64,000 bases of DNA from Sphingomonas profundi (GCF_009739515.1 NZ_CP046535.1:3953501-4017500), one strand, 5' to 3'; shown: positions 43,380 through 52,500, counted from the first letter of the stretch. The notes: generated by a model not told the origin, from the sequence alone. A program made the numbers and translations.

Positions 43380-45929
43380 TCAGTAGCGGAAAGTCGCCTG
43401 CACCTGAACCGTGCGCGGCAGCGTGGCGAAGCCGAGCTGATCGGCGTGGACGCCCGCCAGCGTGCCGGTGCCGCTGCCGGTGGACGGGCCATCGACCACG
43501 CCGGTCACGTAGAAGCGGTTGGTGAGGTTCTTGCCGATGAGCGCGATCTCGTAGCGGTCGTCCTCGGTGCCGAAGCGGATGCTGGCATCGAGGTTGACAT
43601 ATTTGTTCTGCCGCGAGTCGTCGTTGCCGAAGCCGGAGGCGATGTAGCTGCTGTTGTAGCGCGCATCCACCGACGCGCCGAAGCGGAAGCCGTTGCCGAC
43701 GACCTTGTCGTACGATGCGCCAAGCGTGCCGGTCCATTCCGGCGCGTTGGCGAGCGGCGCGCCGTTCAGATTCTGGCGGAAGGAGGTGGCACTGATCGGG
43801 AAGCACCCCTCGGACGGGCGCTGGCCCGCATAGCAGGGCGCCAGCGGGAAGTTGGTGTAGCGCGCGCGGTTGTAGTTGACCGAGCCGTGCAGGTTCAGGC
43901 CGTCGATCGAGCGCGGCGCATATTCGAACTCCACCTCGACGCCCTTGGTGCGGGCGTCGGCCGTCAGCGTCTGGAAGGCGAAGATCGGCGAGTTGAAGAA
44001 GTCGACCTGCAGATCCTTATACTTGAACGTGTAGAGGCCGACGTTGAAGCGCAGCTGGTTGTCCAGCAGCGTCGTCTTGGCGCCGAGCTCGAAGCCGCTC
44101 GCCTTTTCCGGTTCGAAGGTGAGATCGCCCGAAGGATCGTTCGAGAAGCTGGAGTTGATGCCGGAGTTTGAAAAGCCGCCCGATTTGTAAGCGGTCTTGT
44201 AGGCGCCGTAGAACAGCAGGCCGCGCATCGGCTTCCAGCTGATCGTCGCTTCCGGCGACCAGTTGTTGAAGGTCTGGTTGGCGGTGACGATGCCGAGCGG
44301 GGCGGTGGCATCGCGGAAGATGAACTGCAACGCGGAAATATTGTAATATTGGCCGAAGATGCTGTCCTTGGTCTCGTGCGTGTAGCGCACGCCGCCGGTG
44401 GCCTCGATCGTCTCGGCGAGTTTCCACGTCACCTGGCCGAAGGCGGCGAGCGTCTCGCCGTCGGTCGAGGAGTTCTTGGTGGTGGCGAGATAGCGGTTCT
44501 GCGCGGACTGGCTGCTGTCCTCCAGCCCGGCGAACATGATGTACTGCTCGAACTTGCGCTTGGTCTTCTGGTAGAGGCCGCCGACCATCACGTTGATCGG
44601 CCCGTCATAGGTGGTCAGCGCGCGCAGCTCGGACGAGAAGGCGTGCCAGGTCGAGTTCTCGGTCGCCCAGGTGCCGGTGTTGCTCGACTGGAAGTCGCAG
44701 GCGCAGGTCCACTGGTTGTTGTTCCAATTATAGTTGGTCACGGACGTGAAGGTCACGTCGTCCAGCACGTAGTTGATCGTGCCGGTGGTGCCATAGGACT
44801 TGTAGCGATTGTAGAGCGAGCCGTCTTCCTTGGCGAAGGGGAAGTTGGGGGCGATATCAGTCGGGATCTTGTTCTGGTGGGTAACGAAGTGATCCTTGCA
44901 CTGGTACTTCGGGTTCAGCGTGCTTACGCCACCGCCGTTCTCGCAGTTGAAGTTCACATAGTTCCAGGACGAATTGTTCACCTTGTTATAGTCGCCGGAC
45001 GCCTTCAGCGTGGCGGTGAGCTGGTCGGTCGGCTCCCACTTCAGGGTGACGCGGCCGAGCAGTTCCTTCTCGCCCGGCTCGTTGCGGGCGGCGGGCTGGG
45101 CGACGTGATTGGTCGTCACGCCGTTGACGATGTTGAGCGTCGCATAGTTGACCGGATCGGCGACGTTCTTGAAATAGCCGTCGAACATCTTGGAGCCGCG
45201 CACCGCCACGCGCAGGCCAAGCGTGTCGGTGAGCGGGCCGGAGCCGACGAACTCGCCCTGCACCTGCTGCGAGCGGAACTCGTAGCCGGCGCGCGCGCGG
45301 AACTCGACCTTGTCGGTGGGATCGGCGGAGGTGATCGAGACCACGCCGGCGGTGGCGTTCTTGCCGAAGAACAGCGCCTGCGGACCCTTCAGGATCTCCA
45401 GCCGGGCGAGATCGAAGAAGCCTTCCTGGATGATGCGGCCCTGGCCGTAATAGACGCCGTCCACCACGACCGCGACCGACTGCTCGATGCCGATCGAGGT
45501 GGAGGAGGAGCCGATGCCGCGCAGGGTGAGCTGCGCGCCCGAGCCGTTGGAGGCGCGGCCCACGGAGAAGTTCGGCGTGCGCGCGGCGACCTTCTCCAGG
45601 CTCGTCAGGTCCTGCCGCTGGATCTGCACCTCGGAGAGCGCGGTGACGGCGACCGGCACGTCCTGCACGCTTTCCGCGCGCTTGCGGGCGGTGACGACGA
45701 TGTCCTCCAGGCCGCCCTGCTGCTGGGTCGTGTCGTTCACGGCGCTCTGGTTCTGGCCGGGGGCGACGCCGCCCTCAACGGGCGAAGCCGGCACGGTTTC
45801 GGCCGGTACGGGCGCCGCCTCGGTGCCGGGCGCGGTGGACTGTGCCTGCGCCTGCGCGGTGAAGAAGAGGGTGGCGGCAACGGCGAAGAGTGCCGACCCG
45901 CGGTGCAGGATCGGCTTGTGGATGCTCAT
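43380..45929 (-). CDS. TonB-dependent outer-membrane receptor
   Basis: This 849-residue protein has a signal peptide ending QAQAQ (~30), a Pro/Ala/Gln-rich linker, a TonB-box region LEDIVVTARKRAESV, and plug-domain blocks LTLRGIGSSS, VVVDGVYYGQGR and LEILKGPQALFFGKNATAG. The barrel ends VQVQATFRY. It is a close paralogue of the receptor at 18661-21237 across plug and barrel, so both probably import related compounds. It sits among Rieske and CoA genes, supporting uptake of their substrate. A strong terminator follows it. Confidence 0.93.
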   Translation of the reverse strand: MSIHKPILHRGSALFAVAATLFFTAQAQAQSTAPGTEAAPVPAETVPASPVEGGVAPGQNQSAVNDTTQQQGGLEDIVVTARKRAESVQDVPVAVTALSEVQIQRQDLTSLEKVAARTPNFSVGRASNGSGAQLTLRGIGSSSTSIGIEQSVAVVVDGVYYGQGRIIQEGFFDLARLEILKGPQALFFGKNATAGVVSITSADPTDKVEFRARAGYEFRSQQVQGEFVGSGPLTDTLGLRVAVRGSKMFDGYFKNVADPVNYATLNIVNGVTTNHVAQPAARNEPGEKELLGRVTLKWEPTDQLTATLKASGDYNKVNNSSWNYVNFNCENGGGVSTLNPKYQCKDHFVTHQNKIPTDIAPNFPFAKEDGSLYNRYKSYGTTGTINYVLDDVTFTSVTNYNWNNNQWTCACDFQSSNTGTWATENSTWHAFSSELRALTTYDGPINVMVGGLYQKTKRKFEQYIMFAGLEDSSQSAQNRYLATTKNSSTDGETLAAFGQVTWKLAETIEATGGVRYTHETKDSIFGQYYNISALQFIFRDATAPLGIVTANQTFNNWSPEATISWKPMRGLLFYGAYKTAYKSGGFSNSGINSSFSNDPSGDLTFEPEKASGFELGAKTTLLDNQLRFNVGLYTFKYKDLQVDFFNSPIFAFQTLTADARTKGVEVEFEYAPRSIDGLNLHGSVNYNRARYTNFPLAPCYAGQRPSEGCFPISATSFRQNLNGAPLANAPEWTGTLGASYDKVVGNGFRFGASVDARYNSSYIASGFGNDDSRQNKYVNLDASIRFGTEDDRYEIALIGKNLTNRFYVTGVVDGPSTGSGTGTLAGVHADQLGFATLPRTVQVQATFRY

Positions 45930-45990
45930 GGTCTGTCTCCCTGGGCGATGCCGCTTTATTGCGGCTTATCGTGTGATCGATGGTGGGGCC

Positions 45991-46404
45991 TCAGCCCCGG
46001 TGGATGTTGCGGAAGATGCGGCGCTGGAACACCCAGCGGCCGTCCTCGCGGATGCAGGTATCCTCGTAGGTGCCGCGGTCGCGCTTCACGTTGCCGCCGG
46101 CGTCGTTGTAGACTTCCGAAGTATAGGCTGTGACCTTGGCGGTATCTCCGTCCACCTCGATCGATCCGGGATTGGAGACGAAGATCACGCCGGGATAATG
46201 CTTCATCGCCTCCACCCAGGTCGCGACGATGTTCTCGCGGCCGGTGGGCGTGCCGAACTCCGGATAGTCCGGCATGCTCCAATATGCGTCCTTCGCCCAG
46301 CACTCTCCCCACGCGGCCGCATCGTTGCGGACGACGGCGTCGGCATAGGCATCCAGCAGCTCGCGTATGGCCAGACGATCTTCGGTAGGGCCGGTGAAGG
46401 GCAT
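45991..46404 (-). CDS. SnoaL-like (NTF2-fold) protein
   Basis: This 137-residue protein shows the NTF2-like order AIRELLDAYADAVVRNDAAA, then CWAKDAYWSMPDYPEFGTPTG and NIVATWVEAM, with a final EDGRWVFQRRIFRNIHRG. I set the start at 46404, where GGGAG stands six bases upstream; frames reaching 46533 lack a site. It precedes the receptor gene by 61 bases on the same strand. It is one of five proteins of this fold in the catabolic region. The reaction is unknown. Confidence 0.85.
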   Translation of the reverse strand: MPFTGPTEDRLAIRELLDAYADAVVRNDAAAWGECWAKDAYWSMPDYPEFGTPTGRENIVATWVEAMKHYPGVIFVSNPGSIEVDGDTAKVTAYTSEVYNDAGGNVKRDRGTYEDTCIREDGRWVFQRRIFRNIHRG

Positions 46405-46560
46405 CAATCTCTCCCGCTGCATCGCGCCAGATTGCACGTTATCGGCATAACGGCGGCGTTCCGCGGCGGAGGATAGAAGCCTCCTTTCGGATGATGGCAC
46501 TACGACATTCGCTAGGCGTGGCGGGGCTGCCACAGTGGATCCGCTTTATGTCGGACGGCG

Positions 46561-46917
46561 TCAGCCCGGGCGGCGCACCGGCTCATGCTCGTGGCCCGGC
46601 TTCTCGTCCGGCACGGCGACCTCGATCCATCCGTCGGCGAGGCGGTGGGCGAACGTCTTGAGCGGGCGATAGGCGCCGCCGATGCACGCGCCGCCCGCCA
46701 GATCGAAGCGGGCGCCGTGCAGCGGGCACATGATGGCGCCGCGGCGCACCCGCCCATCGCTCAGCAAGGCATTGGCGTGGGTGCACTTGTCGACGACGGC
46801 GAAGATCGCGCCGTCCGCCCGGCAGACGGCCACCGGCCAGCCGTTCAGGATGACGCCCACGGCCTTGTTGTCGCCCAGATCGGCATCGGCAAGGGCGCGG
46901 TGGAAGGTTTCGGTCAT
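46561..46917 (-). CDS. Rieske-type [2Fe-2S] ferredoxin
   Basis: This 118-residue Rieske ferredoxin has ligands Cys45, His47, Cys64 and His67, and the conserved VRRGAIMCPLHGARFDLAGG block. It is a paralogue of the ferredoxin at 39550-39909. The ATG at 46917 aligns with that paralogue; the frame is open upstream but only as antisense to the SDR gene. It is divergent from the SDR/SnoaL/Rieske operon starting at 47102 and could supply its oxygenase. The ribosome site is weak (GGGACG). Confidence 0.9.
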   Translation of the reverse strand: MTETFHRALADADLGDNKAVGVILNGWPVAVCRADGAIFAVVDKCTHANALLSDGRVRRGAIMCPLHGARFDLAGGACIGGAYRPLKTFAHRLADGWIEVAVPDEKPGHEHEPVRRPG

Positions 46918-47101
46918 GATCGTCCCGGCGGGTGCTGCGGTGCCGGCGCCGCCGGCGGGCGCACGCCATAGCCGCAAACGCGCGCGGCAGGGAGGGGCAT
47001 CCGAACGGCCGTCCGCGCAAAAGGATAGGTGCCAGCCGCCGGGCTCGCCGCCATCGTGCCGGCAACGGTTCCGCGCACGCGGGCCGGACGAGGAGAGGCG
47101 G

Positions 47102-47848
47102 ATGGGTCGGGTCGCGGGCAAGGTGTGCATCGTCACGGGCGCGGGATCGGGCCTGGGCGCGGCGGACGCGCGCCGGCTGGCCGAGGAGGGCGCGCAGGTG
47201 GTGCTCACCGACGTGAACGCCGCCGCCGTCCAAGCCGTCGCCGCCGGCATCCCCGGCGCGGTGGCGCTGGCGCACGACGTGACGGACGAGGCGCGCTGGG
47301 CCGAGGTGGTGGCGGAGACGCTGTCCCGCTTCGGCCGGCTGGACGTGCTCGTCAACAATGCCGGCCTGGTCAAGTTCGCCAGCGTGGAGGCATGCTCGCT
47401 GGTCGATTTCCGGCTGCACAATGCGGTGATGAACGAGGGCACGTTCCTCGGCTGCAAGCATGCGATCCCGGCGATGGCGCAAGGCGGCGGCGGATCGATC
47501 GTCAACATGGCGTCGGTCGCGGCGACGAAGGGCGTGTCGACGATCGTCGCCTACAGCGCCGCCAAGGGCGCGATCGTGGCGATGAGCCGCAGCATCGCGG
47601 TGCACTGCCAGGAGCAGGGCTACGGCATACGCTGCAACGTGCTGGTGCCCGGCGCCCACGACACGCCGATGACGGCGGCGGCGCTGGCGCTGCTGCCGCC
47701 GGAATCCGCCGGCCTCGGCCAGATACAGGGGCACGGGCAGGGCAGGCCGGAGGACGTCGCGAACCTCGTCCTGTTCCTCGCATCAGATGAATCGCGGCAG
47801 ATCACCGGCACCCAGATCGTGATCGACAACGGGGAGACGATGGCGTGA
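47102..47848 (+). CDS. SDR-family oxidoreductase
   Basis: This 248-residue classical SDR has nucleotide motif TGAGSGLG, NNAG in VNNAGLVKF, a Ser in NMASVAA, active-site YSAAK, and ends with TGTQIVIDNGETMA. GAGGAG lies upstream of the ATG. It is the first gene of a six-gene plus-strand operon (SDR, SnoaL-like, Rieske oxygenase, SDR, TIM-barrel, MDR reductase). The next gene starts inside its stop as GTGA. It is probably an alcohol dehydrogenase for a hydroxylated intermediate. Confidence 0.92.
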   Translation: MGRVAGKVCIVTGAGSGLGAADARRLAEEGAQVVLTDVNAAAVQAVAAGIPGAVALAHDVTDEARWAEVVAETLSRFGRLDVLVNNAGLVKFASVEACSLVDFRLHNAVMNEGTFLGCKHAIPAMAQGGGGSIVNMASVAATKGVSTIVAYSAAKGAIVAMSRSIAVHCQEQGYGIRCNVLVPGAHDTPMTAAALALLPPESAGLGQIQGHGQGRPEDVANLVLFLASDESRQITGTQIVIDNGETMA

Positions 47849-48375
47849 AACCGTTCGACCTAGAGGCGGAGGTGCGCGACCTGTGCGCGCGCCGCGACAT
47901 CCAGGCGGCCCATTTCCGCTACATGCGCGGGCAGGACCGGCTGCTGCCCGATCTGCAGCGCAGCGCCTTCCACGCCGACGCGTGGGACGATTGCGGCATC
48001 ATGGCGGGGCCGTATACCGAGTTCGTCGATTTCGCGCAGGGGCTACTGGCCGGCTTCACGTCCAGCCAGCATCTCACCGGCCAGATGGACATCACCGTGG
48101 AGGGTGACGTCGCCCATGGCGAGATCTACTTCATCGCGCAGCACCGCATCGTCGAGGATGGCGAGGACAAGGATCTGTTCGTCGCCGGCCGCTACATCGA
48201 TCGCTACGAGTGCCGCGACGGCGACTGGCGCATCGCCCGGCGCAAGGAACTGATCGACTGGGCGCGCACCGACAAGGCGAGCGACAGCTTCCTCGCATCG
48301 GCGGCGGTGCCGGCCGACGCGATGGGCGCGCGCGGCGAAGCGGATTTCAGCACCCACCGCCGCTGGCCGGCCTGA
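47845..48375 (+). CDS. SnoaL-like (NTF2-fold) protein
   Basis: This 176-residue SnoaL_4-type protein starts with GTG overlapping the SDR stop. Marks are DIQAAHFRYMRGQDRLLPDL, AFHADAWDDCG, HLTGQMDITVEGDVAHGE and FVAGRYIDRYECRDGDWRIA. The second half is similar in layout to the SnoaL-like proteins at 26451 and 52497. It lies directly before a Rieske oxygenase gene, 129 bases away, and may act on the product or support the oxygenase. The role is unproven. Confidence 0.85.
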   Translation: MKPFDLEAEVRDLCARRDIQAAHFRYMRGQDRLLPDLQRSAFHADAWDDCGIMAGPYTEFVDFAQGLLAGFTSSQHLTGQMDITVEGDVAHGEIYFIAQHRIVEDGEDKDLFVAGRYIDRYECRDGDWRIARRKELIDWARTDKASDSFLASAAVPADAMGARGEADFSTHRRWPA

Positions 48376-48504
48376 GGGCGGTTCCAACCTCTCACTTTTG
48401 CGGATCGGGCGCGCAGGCCGCGCCGTGCTAAGGTTCGCCGCAATGCCTGACGCATGCAGGCCCTGACGAGTGTGGCGGCGCGGCCGCCAGAGGAGACCGG
48501 ATCG

Positions 48505-49812
48505 ATGACCGTCGAAACCTTCATGGGGAAGCGCCTGGCCGAATATGACCCGCCGATCCGCGGCGATGCGATAACCGGCGACCGCTACTATTCGAAGGAG
48601 TGGATGGAGAAGGAGTGGAACGGCCTGTGGACGCGCATCTGGCACGTCGGCGGGCTGATGAACGACCTGCAGGAGCCGGGCGACTATCTGGTCCACAACT
48701 TCCTGCGTGAATCGGTGCTGATGATCCGCCAGGAGGACGGTTCCGTCCGCGCGTTCTTCAACGCCTGCCGGCATCGCGGCAACCGCCTCGTCTGGTCCGA
48801 GGTGGGCTTCGGCGATGCGATCACCTGCTCCTACCACGGCTGGAAGTGGGGTATCGACGGCACGCTGGTGCACGCGCAGGACGCCGAGGATTTCGCCGGC
48901 GGCAATCCGTGCGGCAAGGTGAAGCTGGTCGAGATACGCTGCGCCGTGTGGGGCGGCTTCGTCTGGTACAATATGGACCAGAACGCCAAGCCGCTGGAGG
49001 AGTGGCTGGCGCCGCTGCCCGAGCAGATGAAGAACTACCAGATGGAGACGATGAAGCGCGTCCTCTACGTGGAGGCCGTGATCGACTGCAACTGGAAGAT
49101 CATCCGCGACAATTTCAACGAGAGCTATCATCTGCCGACGTTGCATCCGGAGCTGGCGACCTTCATCGACGACGATTACACCGACACCAGCTTCGAAATG
49201 TATCCGAGCGGCCACAATCGCATGGTGCAGAAGGGCTGCTCGCCGTCCAACCGGCTCGACCTGCCGGAGGCGCTGGAGGCGCCGCTGAGCGACATCCTGG
49301 CCGAGTGGGGGATGGATCCGGAGGAGTATAAGGGTCGCGCCAAGGAAGCGCGCCTCGCCTTGCAGAAGCAGAAGCGGGAGCTGGGCCGGCAGCGCGGCTT
49401 CAAGCATCACGACACGATGACGGACAGCCAGCTGACCGACTATTACCACTACACGCTGTGGCCGAACCTGACCCTGACGATGAGCCCGGACGGCTTCCAG
49501 GTGCTGCGGTCGGAGCCGCACCCGACCGATCCAGAGAAGTGCATCTTCCAGCATTGGTATCTGATGCCGCCGGTGGAGGGGCGCGACGAGGTGGTCACGC
49601 CCGTCGGCACCGTCCCCTTCGGCGACAACGAGAAGGAGATCGTGATCTACGGCGAGAAGTCGCTCGGCTTCGTCGCGGATCAGGACATGTCGATCGCCAT
49701 CGGCCAGCAGCAGGGGTTGCATTCGCGCGGCTACACCGGCGGCGTGATCTCCGGTCAGGAGAAGCGCATCCAGCGCTTCCACGAGCTTCTCAACGACGCG
49801 GTGGGGCATTGA
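48505..49812 (+). CDS. Rieske non-heme iron oxygenase, alpha subunit
   Basis: This 435-residue protein has a Rieske centre at Cys88, His90, Cys108 and His111 (NACRHRGN...TCSYHGWKW) and a catalytic iron site in IRDNFNESYHLPTLHPEL. It belongs to a different subgroup from the oxygenases at 31588 and 39954. The ATG at 48505 follows GGAG; an in-frame ATG at 48454 is poorer. Its stop overlaps the start of the next SDR gene. It has no adjacent beta subunit or reductase; the ferredoxin gene at 46561 is the nearest electron carrier. Confidence 0.93.
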   Translation: MTVETFMGKRLAEYDPPIRGDAITGDRYYSKEWMEKEWNGLWTRIWHVGGLMNDLQEPGDYLVHNFLRESVLMIRQEDGSVRAFFNACRHRGNRLVWSEVGFGDAITCSYHGWKWGIDGTLVHAQDAEDFAGGNPCGKVKLVEIRCAVWGGFVWYNMDQNAKPLEEWLAPLPEQMKNYQMETMKRVLYVEAVIDCNWKIIRDNFNESYHLPTLHPELATFIDDDYTDTSFEMYPSGHNRMVQKGCSPSNRLDLPEALEAPLSDILAEWGMDPEEYKGRAKEARLALQKQKRELGRQRGFKHHDTMTDSQLTDYYHYTLWPNLTLTMSPDGFQVLRSEPHPTDPEKCIFQHWYLMPPVEGRDEVVTPVGTVPFGDNEKEIVIYGEKSLGFVADQDMSIAIGQQQGLHSRGYTGGVISGQEKRIQRFHELLNDAVGH

Positions 49813-50630
49813 ACGTGGCAGGACGTCTGGAAGGCAAGGTCGCGCTCGTCATCGGTGCGGCCGGCAAGGACAATATGGGGCAGACCATCGCCCGCCGCTT
49901 CACCGCCGAGGGCGCGAAGGTGGTGGTCGCCGGCCGCCGCATGGACGAGCTGGAGCGCATCGCCGATGAGATCGGCGGCGTGGCCGCCCGGGTGGACGTG
50001 ACGAGCAAGGCCGATCTGGTGGCCGCCGCCGATCTGGCGAAGACGACGTTCGGCTTCCTCGACATCGGCCTCAACGCGACCGGCTGGGGGCTGCTGAAGG
50101 GCTTTCAGGAGACGACCGAGGCCGAGTTCGACGAGATGAGCGCGCTCCAGTTCAAGGGGCCGTTCCTGTTCATGCAGGCGATGATCGCGGCGATGGACGA
50201 CAAGGCCGGCGGGCGCGGCGGATCGATCATCCAGATCTCGTCCGCCACCGCCAAGATCATGCTGAACGATCATGCCGCCTACATGGGCGCCAAGGCGGGC
50301 ACCGATCACATCATCCGCGTGGTGGCGCACGAGTTCGGCATGAACGGCATCCGCGCCAACTCGATCTCGCCGGGGCTGACGGAATCGCCGATGACGTCGG
50401 GCCACATGGCCGTGCCGGGGCTGACGGAGAGCTTCCTCAAGGGCTATCCGCTGGGCCGGATCGGCACTTCCGAGGATATCGCCGCCGCCGCCGTGTTCCT
50501 CGCATCCGACGAATGTTTCATGACGGGCGAGAATCTGCAGGTGAACGGCGGCCTCACCCTGCGCCGCAACCCCACCCGCGAGGAAACCGCCGAGGCGATC
50601 GCCGCCGCCGCGCAACGCGCCGCCGCGTGA
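49809..50630 (+). CDS. SDR-family oxidoreductase
   Basis: This 273-residue SDR has a nucleotide motif that departs from TGxxxGIG: VIGAAGKDNMGQTIARRF, with longer spacing. The active-site block AAYMGAKAGT keeps YxxxK, and GENLQVNGGLTLRRN closes the fold. The likely start is TTG at 49809, overlapping the oxygenase stop (TTGA); GTG at 49815 is the alternative. The C-terminal tail is Ala-rich and 20-30 residues longer than usual. It continues the six-gene operon and overlaps the next start by GTGA. Confidence 0.87.
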   Translation: MNVAGRLEGKVALVIGAAGKDNMGQTIARRFTAEGAKVVVAGRRMDELERIADEIGGVAARVDVTSKADLVAAADLAKTTFGFLDIGLNATGWGLLKGFQETTEAEFDEMSALQFKGPFLFMQAMIAAMDDKAGGRGGSIIQISSATAKIMLNDHAAYMGAKAGTDHIIRVVAHEFGMNGIRANSISPGLTESPMTSGHMAVPGLTESFLKGYPLGRIGTSEDIAAAAVFLASDECFMTGENLQVNGGLTLRRNPTREETAEAIAAAAQRAAA

Positions 50631-51448
50631 CGGCCGCAGGCACAGGCGGCGCAGGCGGCCACGCGATCTCGCTCGCGTCCGGGGTGGTGCCGGAATTCGG
50701 GCCGATCGAGACGATCGACGCGGCGGTGGCCGGCGGCTTCGATGCCGTCGGCCTGTGGATCGAGCCGGCCGACTGGACGGACGCCACCACGCGGGCGGCG
50801 AAGGCGCGGCTCGCCGACGCCGGGCTGCCGCTGCTGGACGTCGAGGTGGTGTGGATCAAGCCGGGGCCGCTGGACCCCGATCATCTGCGCATCATCGATA
50901 TCGGGGCGGAGATGGGCGCGGCCAACGTGCTGGTCGTCAGCTCCGATCCCGATCAAGGCGCCACGGCCGCGAAGTTTGCCCGGCTGTGCGCCCATGGCGG
51001 CGAGCGCGGCATGCGGATCGCGCTGGAATTCGGCATGTTCACCGATGTGAAGACGATCGATCAGGCGCTGGCGGTGATCGCCGCCGCCGGCGATCCGGCG
51101 GCGGCGCTGCTCGTCGATCCGATCCACCTCTCGCGCTCCGGCGGCAGCCCGGAGGATGTCGCCGCGGTGCCGCGCCACCTGCTGCCCTACGCGCAGATGT
51201 GCGACGCGGTGGCGATCGGGCCGGACCCACACGACTTCGACGGCATCATCCGCGAGGCGGTGGACGAGCGGCTGCAGACCGGCGAAGGCGCGCTGCCGCT
51301 GGCGGCGGTGATGCGGGCGCTGCCGGACAGGGTGCCGCTGAGCATCGAGCTCCGCTCCAAAGCGCTGCGCGACGCCTTTCCCGATCCCGGCGCGCGGGCG
51401 AAGGCGGTGGCGGATGCGACGCGGCGGTTCCTGGCGACGCTGAACTGA
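50627..51448 (+). CDS. TIM-barrel sugar-phosphate isomerase/epimerase-like
   Basis: This 273-residue AP-endonuclease-2-type TIM barrel has AISLASGVVPEF at the first strand, PLLDVEVVWIKPG, IALEFGMFTDVKT, LLVDPIHLSRSGG and a final PLSIELRSKALRDAFPDPGA. It starts with GTG within the SDR stop. It is a distant relative of the protein at 30687. In both operons the isomerase-like gene accompanies a Rieske oxygenase, an SDR and a SnoaL-like protein, suggesting parallel modules. The substrate is unknown. Confidence 0.85.
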   Translation: MTAAGTGGAGGHAISLASGVVPEFGPIETIDAAVAGGFDAVGLWIEPADWTDATTRAAKARLADAGLPLLDVEVVWIKPGPLDPDHLRIIDIGAEMGAANVLVVSSDPDQGATAAKFARLCAHGGERGMRIALEFGMFTDVKTIDQALAVIAAAGDPAAALLVDPIHLSRSGGSPEDVAAVPRHLLPYAQMCDAVAIGPDPHDFDGIIREAVDERLQTGEGALPLAAVMRALPDRVPLSIELRSKALRDAFPDPGARAKAVADATRRFLATLN

Positions 51449-51483
51449 CCCCTCCCGCCCGAGACGCGACCCCGAGGATTGCC

Positions 51484-52500
51484 ATGACCCACAACCGCCG
51501 CTTCACCCTCGTCCGCCGGCCGCAGGGCACGCCAGTCGCGGAGGATTTCGCCCTCGTCAGCGAGCCGCTGCCCGACCTGGCCGAGGGCGAGGTATTGGTG
51601 CGCAACGCCTATGCCTCGCTCGATCCGGCGATCCGCGGCTGGCTGGACGATGCGCCATCCTATCTCCCGCCGGTGCGGCTGGGCGATCCGGTGCGGGCGA
51701 CGACGATCGGCCGCGCGGTGCGTTCGCGCGATCCGGCGATCGCCGAGGGGCAGTGGATGCTGGGGCTGAACGCCATCGAGGAGTATTCGGTGGCGCGCCC
51801 CGGCGGCTTCACCGCGCCGGTGGACGCGTCCGCCGCGCCGTCCGTCACCAACTTCCTCTCGGTGTTCGGCGCGGTGGGCATGACGGCCTATTTCGGGCTG
51901 ATCGAGGTCGGCCGGCCGCAGGCGGGGGAGACGGTGCTGGTCTCGGGCGCGGCGGGCGCGGTCGGTTCGCTGGTCGGGCAGATCGCCAAGCGGCTCGGCT
52001 GCCGCACCGTCGGCATCGCCGGCGGCCCGGACAAGTGCCGCCGGCTGATCGAGGATTACGGCTACGATGCCGCGATCGACTATCGCGGCAGATCGGTGGA
52101 GGCGCTTGCCGCCGAGATCGGCAAGGCGGCGCCGGACGGCGTGGACGTGATCTTCGAGAATGTCGGCGGCGACATATTGGACGCCGGGCTGCTGCACATC
52201 AACCGCTTCGCCCGGATCGCGCTCTGCGGCCTGATCGCCGAGTATAACAGCGTCACCGGCCCGGTCGGCGCGCGCAACCTGTGGCAGCTGATCGTGAAGA
52301 CGGCGCGGATCGAGGGCCTGCTCGTCAGCAACTATATCCCGCGCTTTCCCGAAGGCGCGGCGGCGATGGGCAAGTGGCTGGCCGAGGGCGGCCTGCGCGT
52401 GGACGAGCATATCGACGAGGGGATCGAGAATGCGCTGCCCGCCTTCCTGCGCCTGTTCGAGGGCAGCAACGAGGGCAAGATGATCCTGAAGCTGGATTAG
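51484..52500 (+). CDS. NADP-dependent MDR oxidoreductase (alkenal/enone reductase-like)
   Basis: This 338-residue zinc-free medium-chain dehydrogenase/reductase is of the leukotriene-B4/curcumin-reductase group. It shows VLVRNAYASLDPAIRGW, the nucleotide site VLVSGAAGAVGSLVGQIAKR, FENVGGDILDAGL and ARIEGLLVSNYIPRFPEG. The family reduces carbon-carbon double bonds next to a carbonyl. GAGG stands upstream of the ATG at 51484. It is the last gene of the operon, and its stop overlaps that of the convergent SnoaL-like gene. Confidence 0.92.
   Translation: MTHNRRFTLVRRPQGTPVAEDFALVSEPLPDLAEGEVLVRNAYASLDPAIRGWLDDAPSYLPPVRLGDPVRATTIGRAVRSRDPAIAEGQWMLGLNAIEEYSVARPGGFTAPVDASAAPSVTNFLSVFGAVGMTAYFGLIEVGRPQAGETVLVSGAAGAVGSLVGQIAKRLGCRTVGIAGGPDKCRRLIEDYGYDAAIDYRGRSVEALAAEIGKAAPDGVDVIFENVGGDILDAGLLHINRFARIALCGLIAEYNSVTGPVGARNLWQLIVKTARIEGLLVSNYIPRFPEGAAAMGKWLAEGGLRVDEHIDEGIENALPAFLRLFEGSNEGKMILKLD

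Noticed and set aside
41760-44171. 803-residue open frame crossing the synthetase, SnoaL and receptor genes
   Set aside because: It runs through three genes with clear motifs in other frames and contains none itself.
46561-47508. A ferredoxin with a long N-terminal extension
   Set aside because: The extension is antisense to the SDR gene at 47102. The paralogous ferredoxin starts exactly where the ATG at 46917 lies.
48043-49809. 588-residue open frame opposite a Rieske oxygenase
   Set aside because: It is antisense to well-supported genes, has no family motif, and shows the His/Arg-rich composition typical of shadow frames in high-GC DNA.
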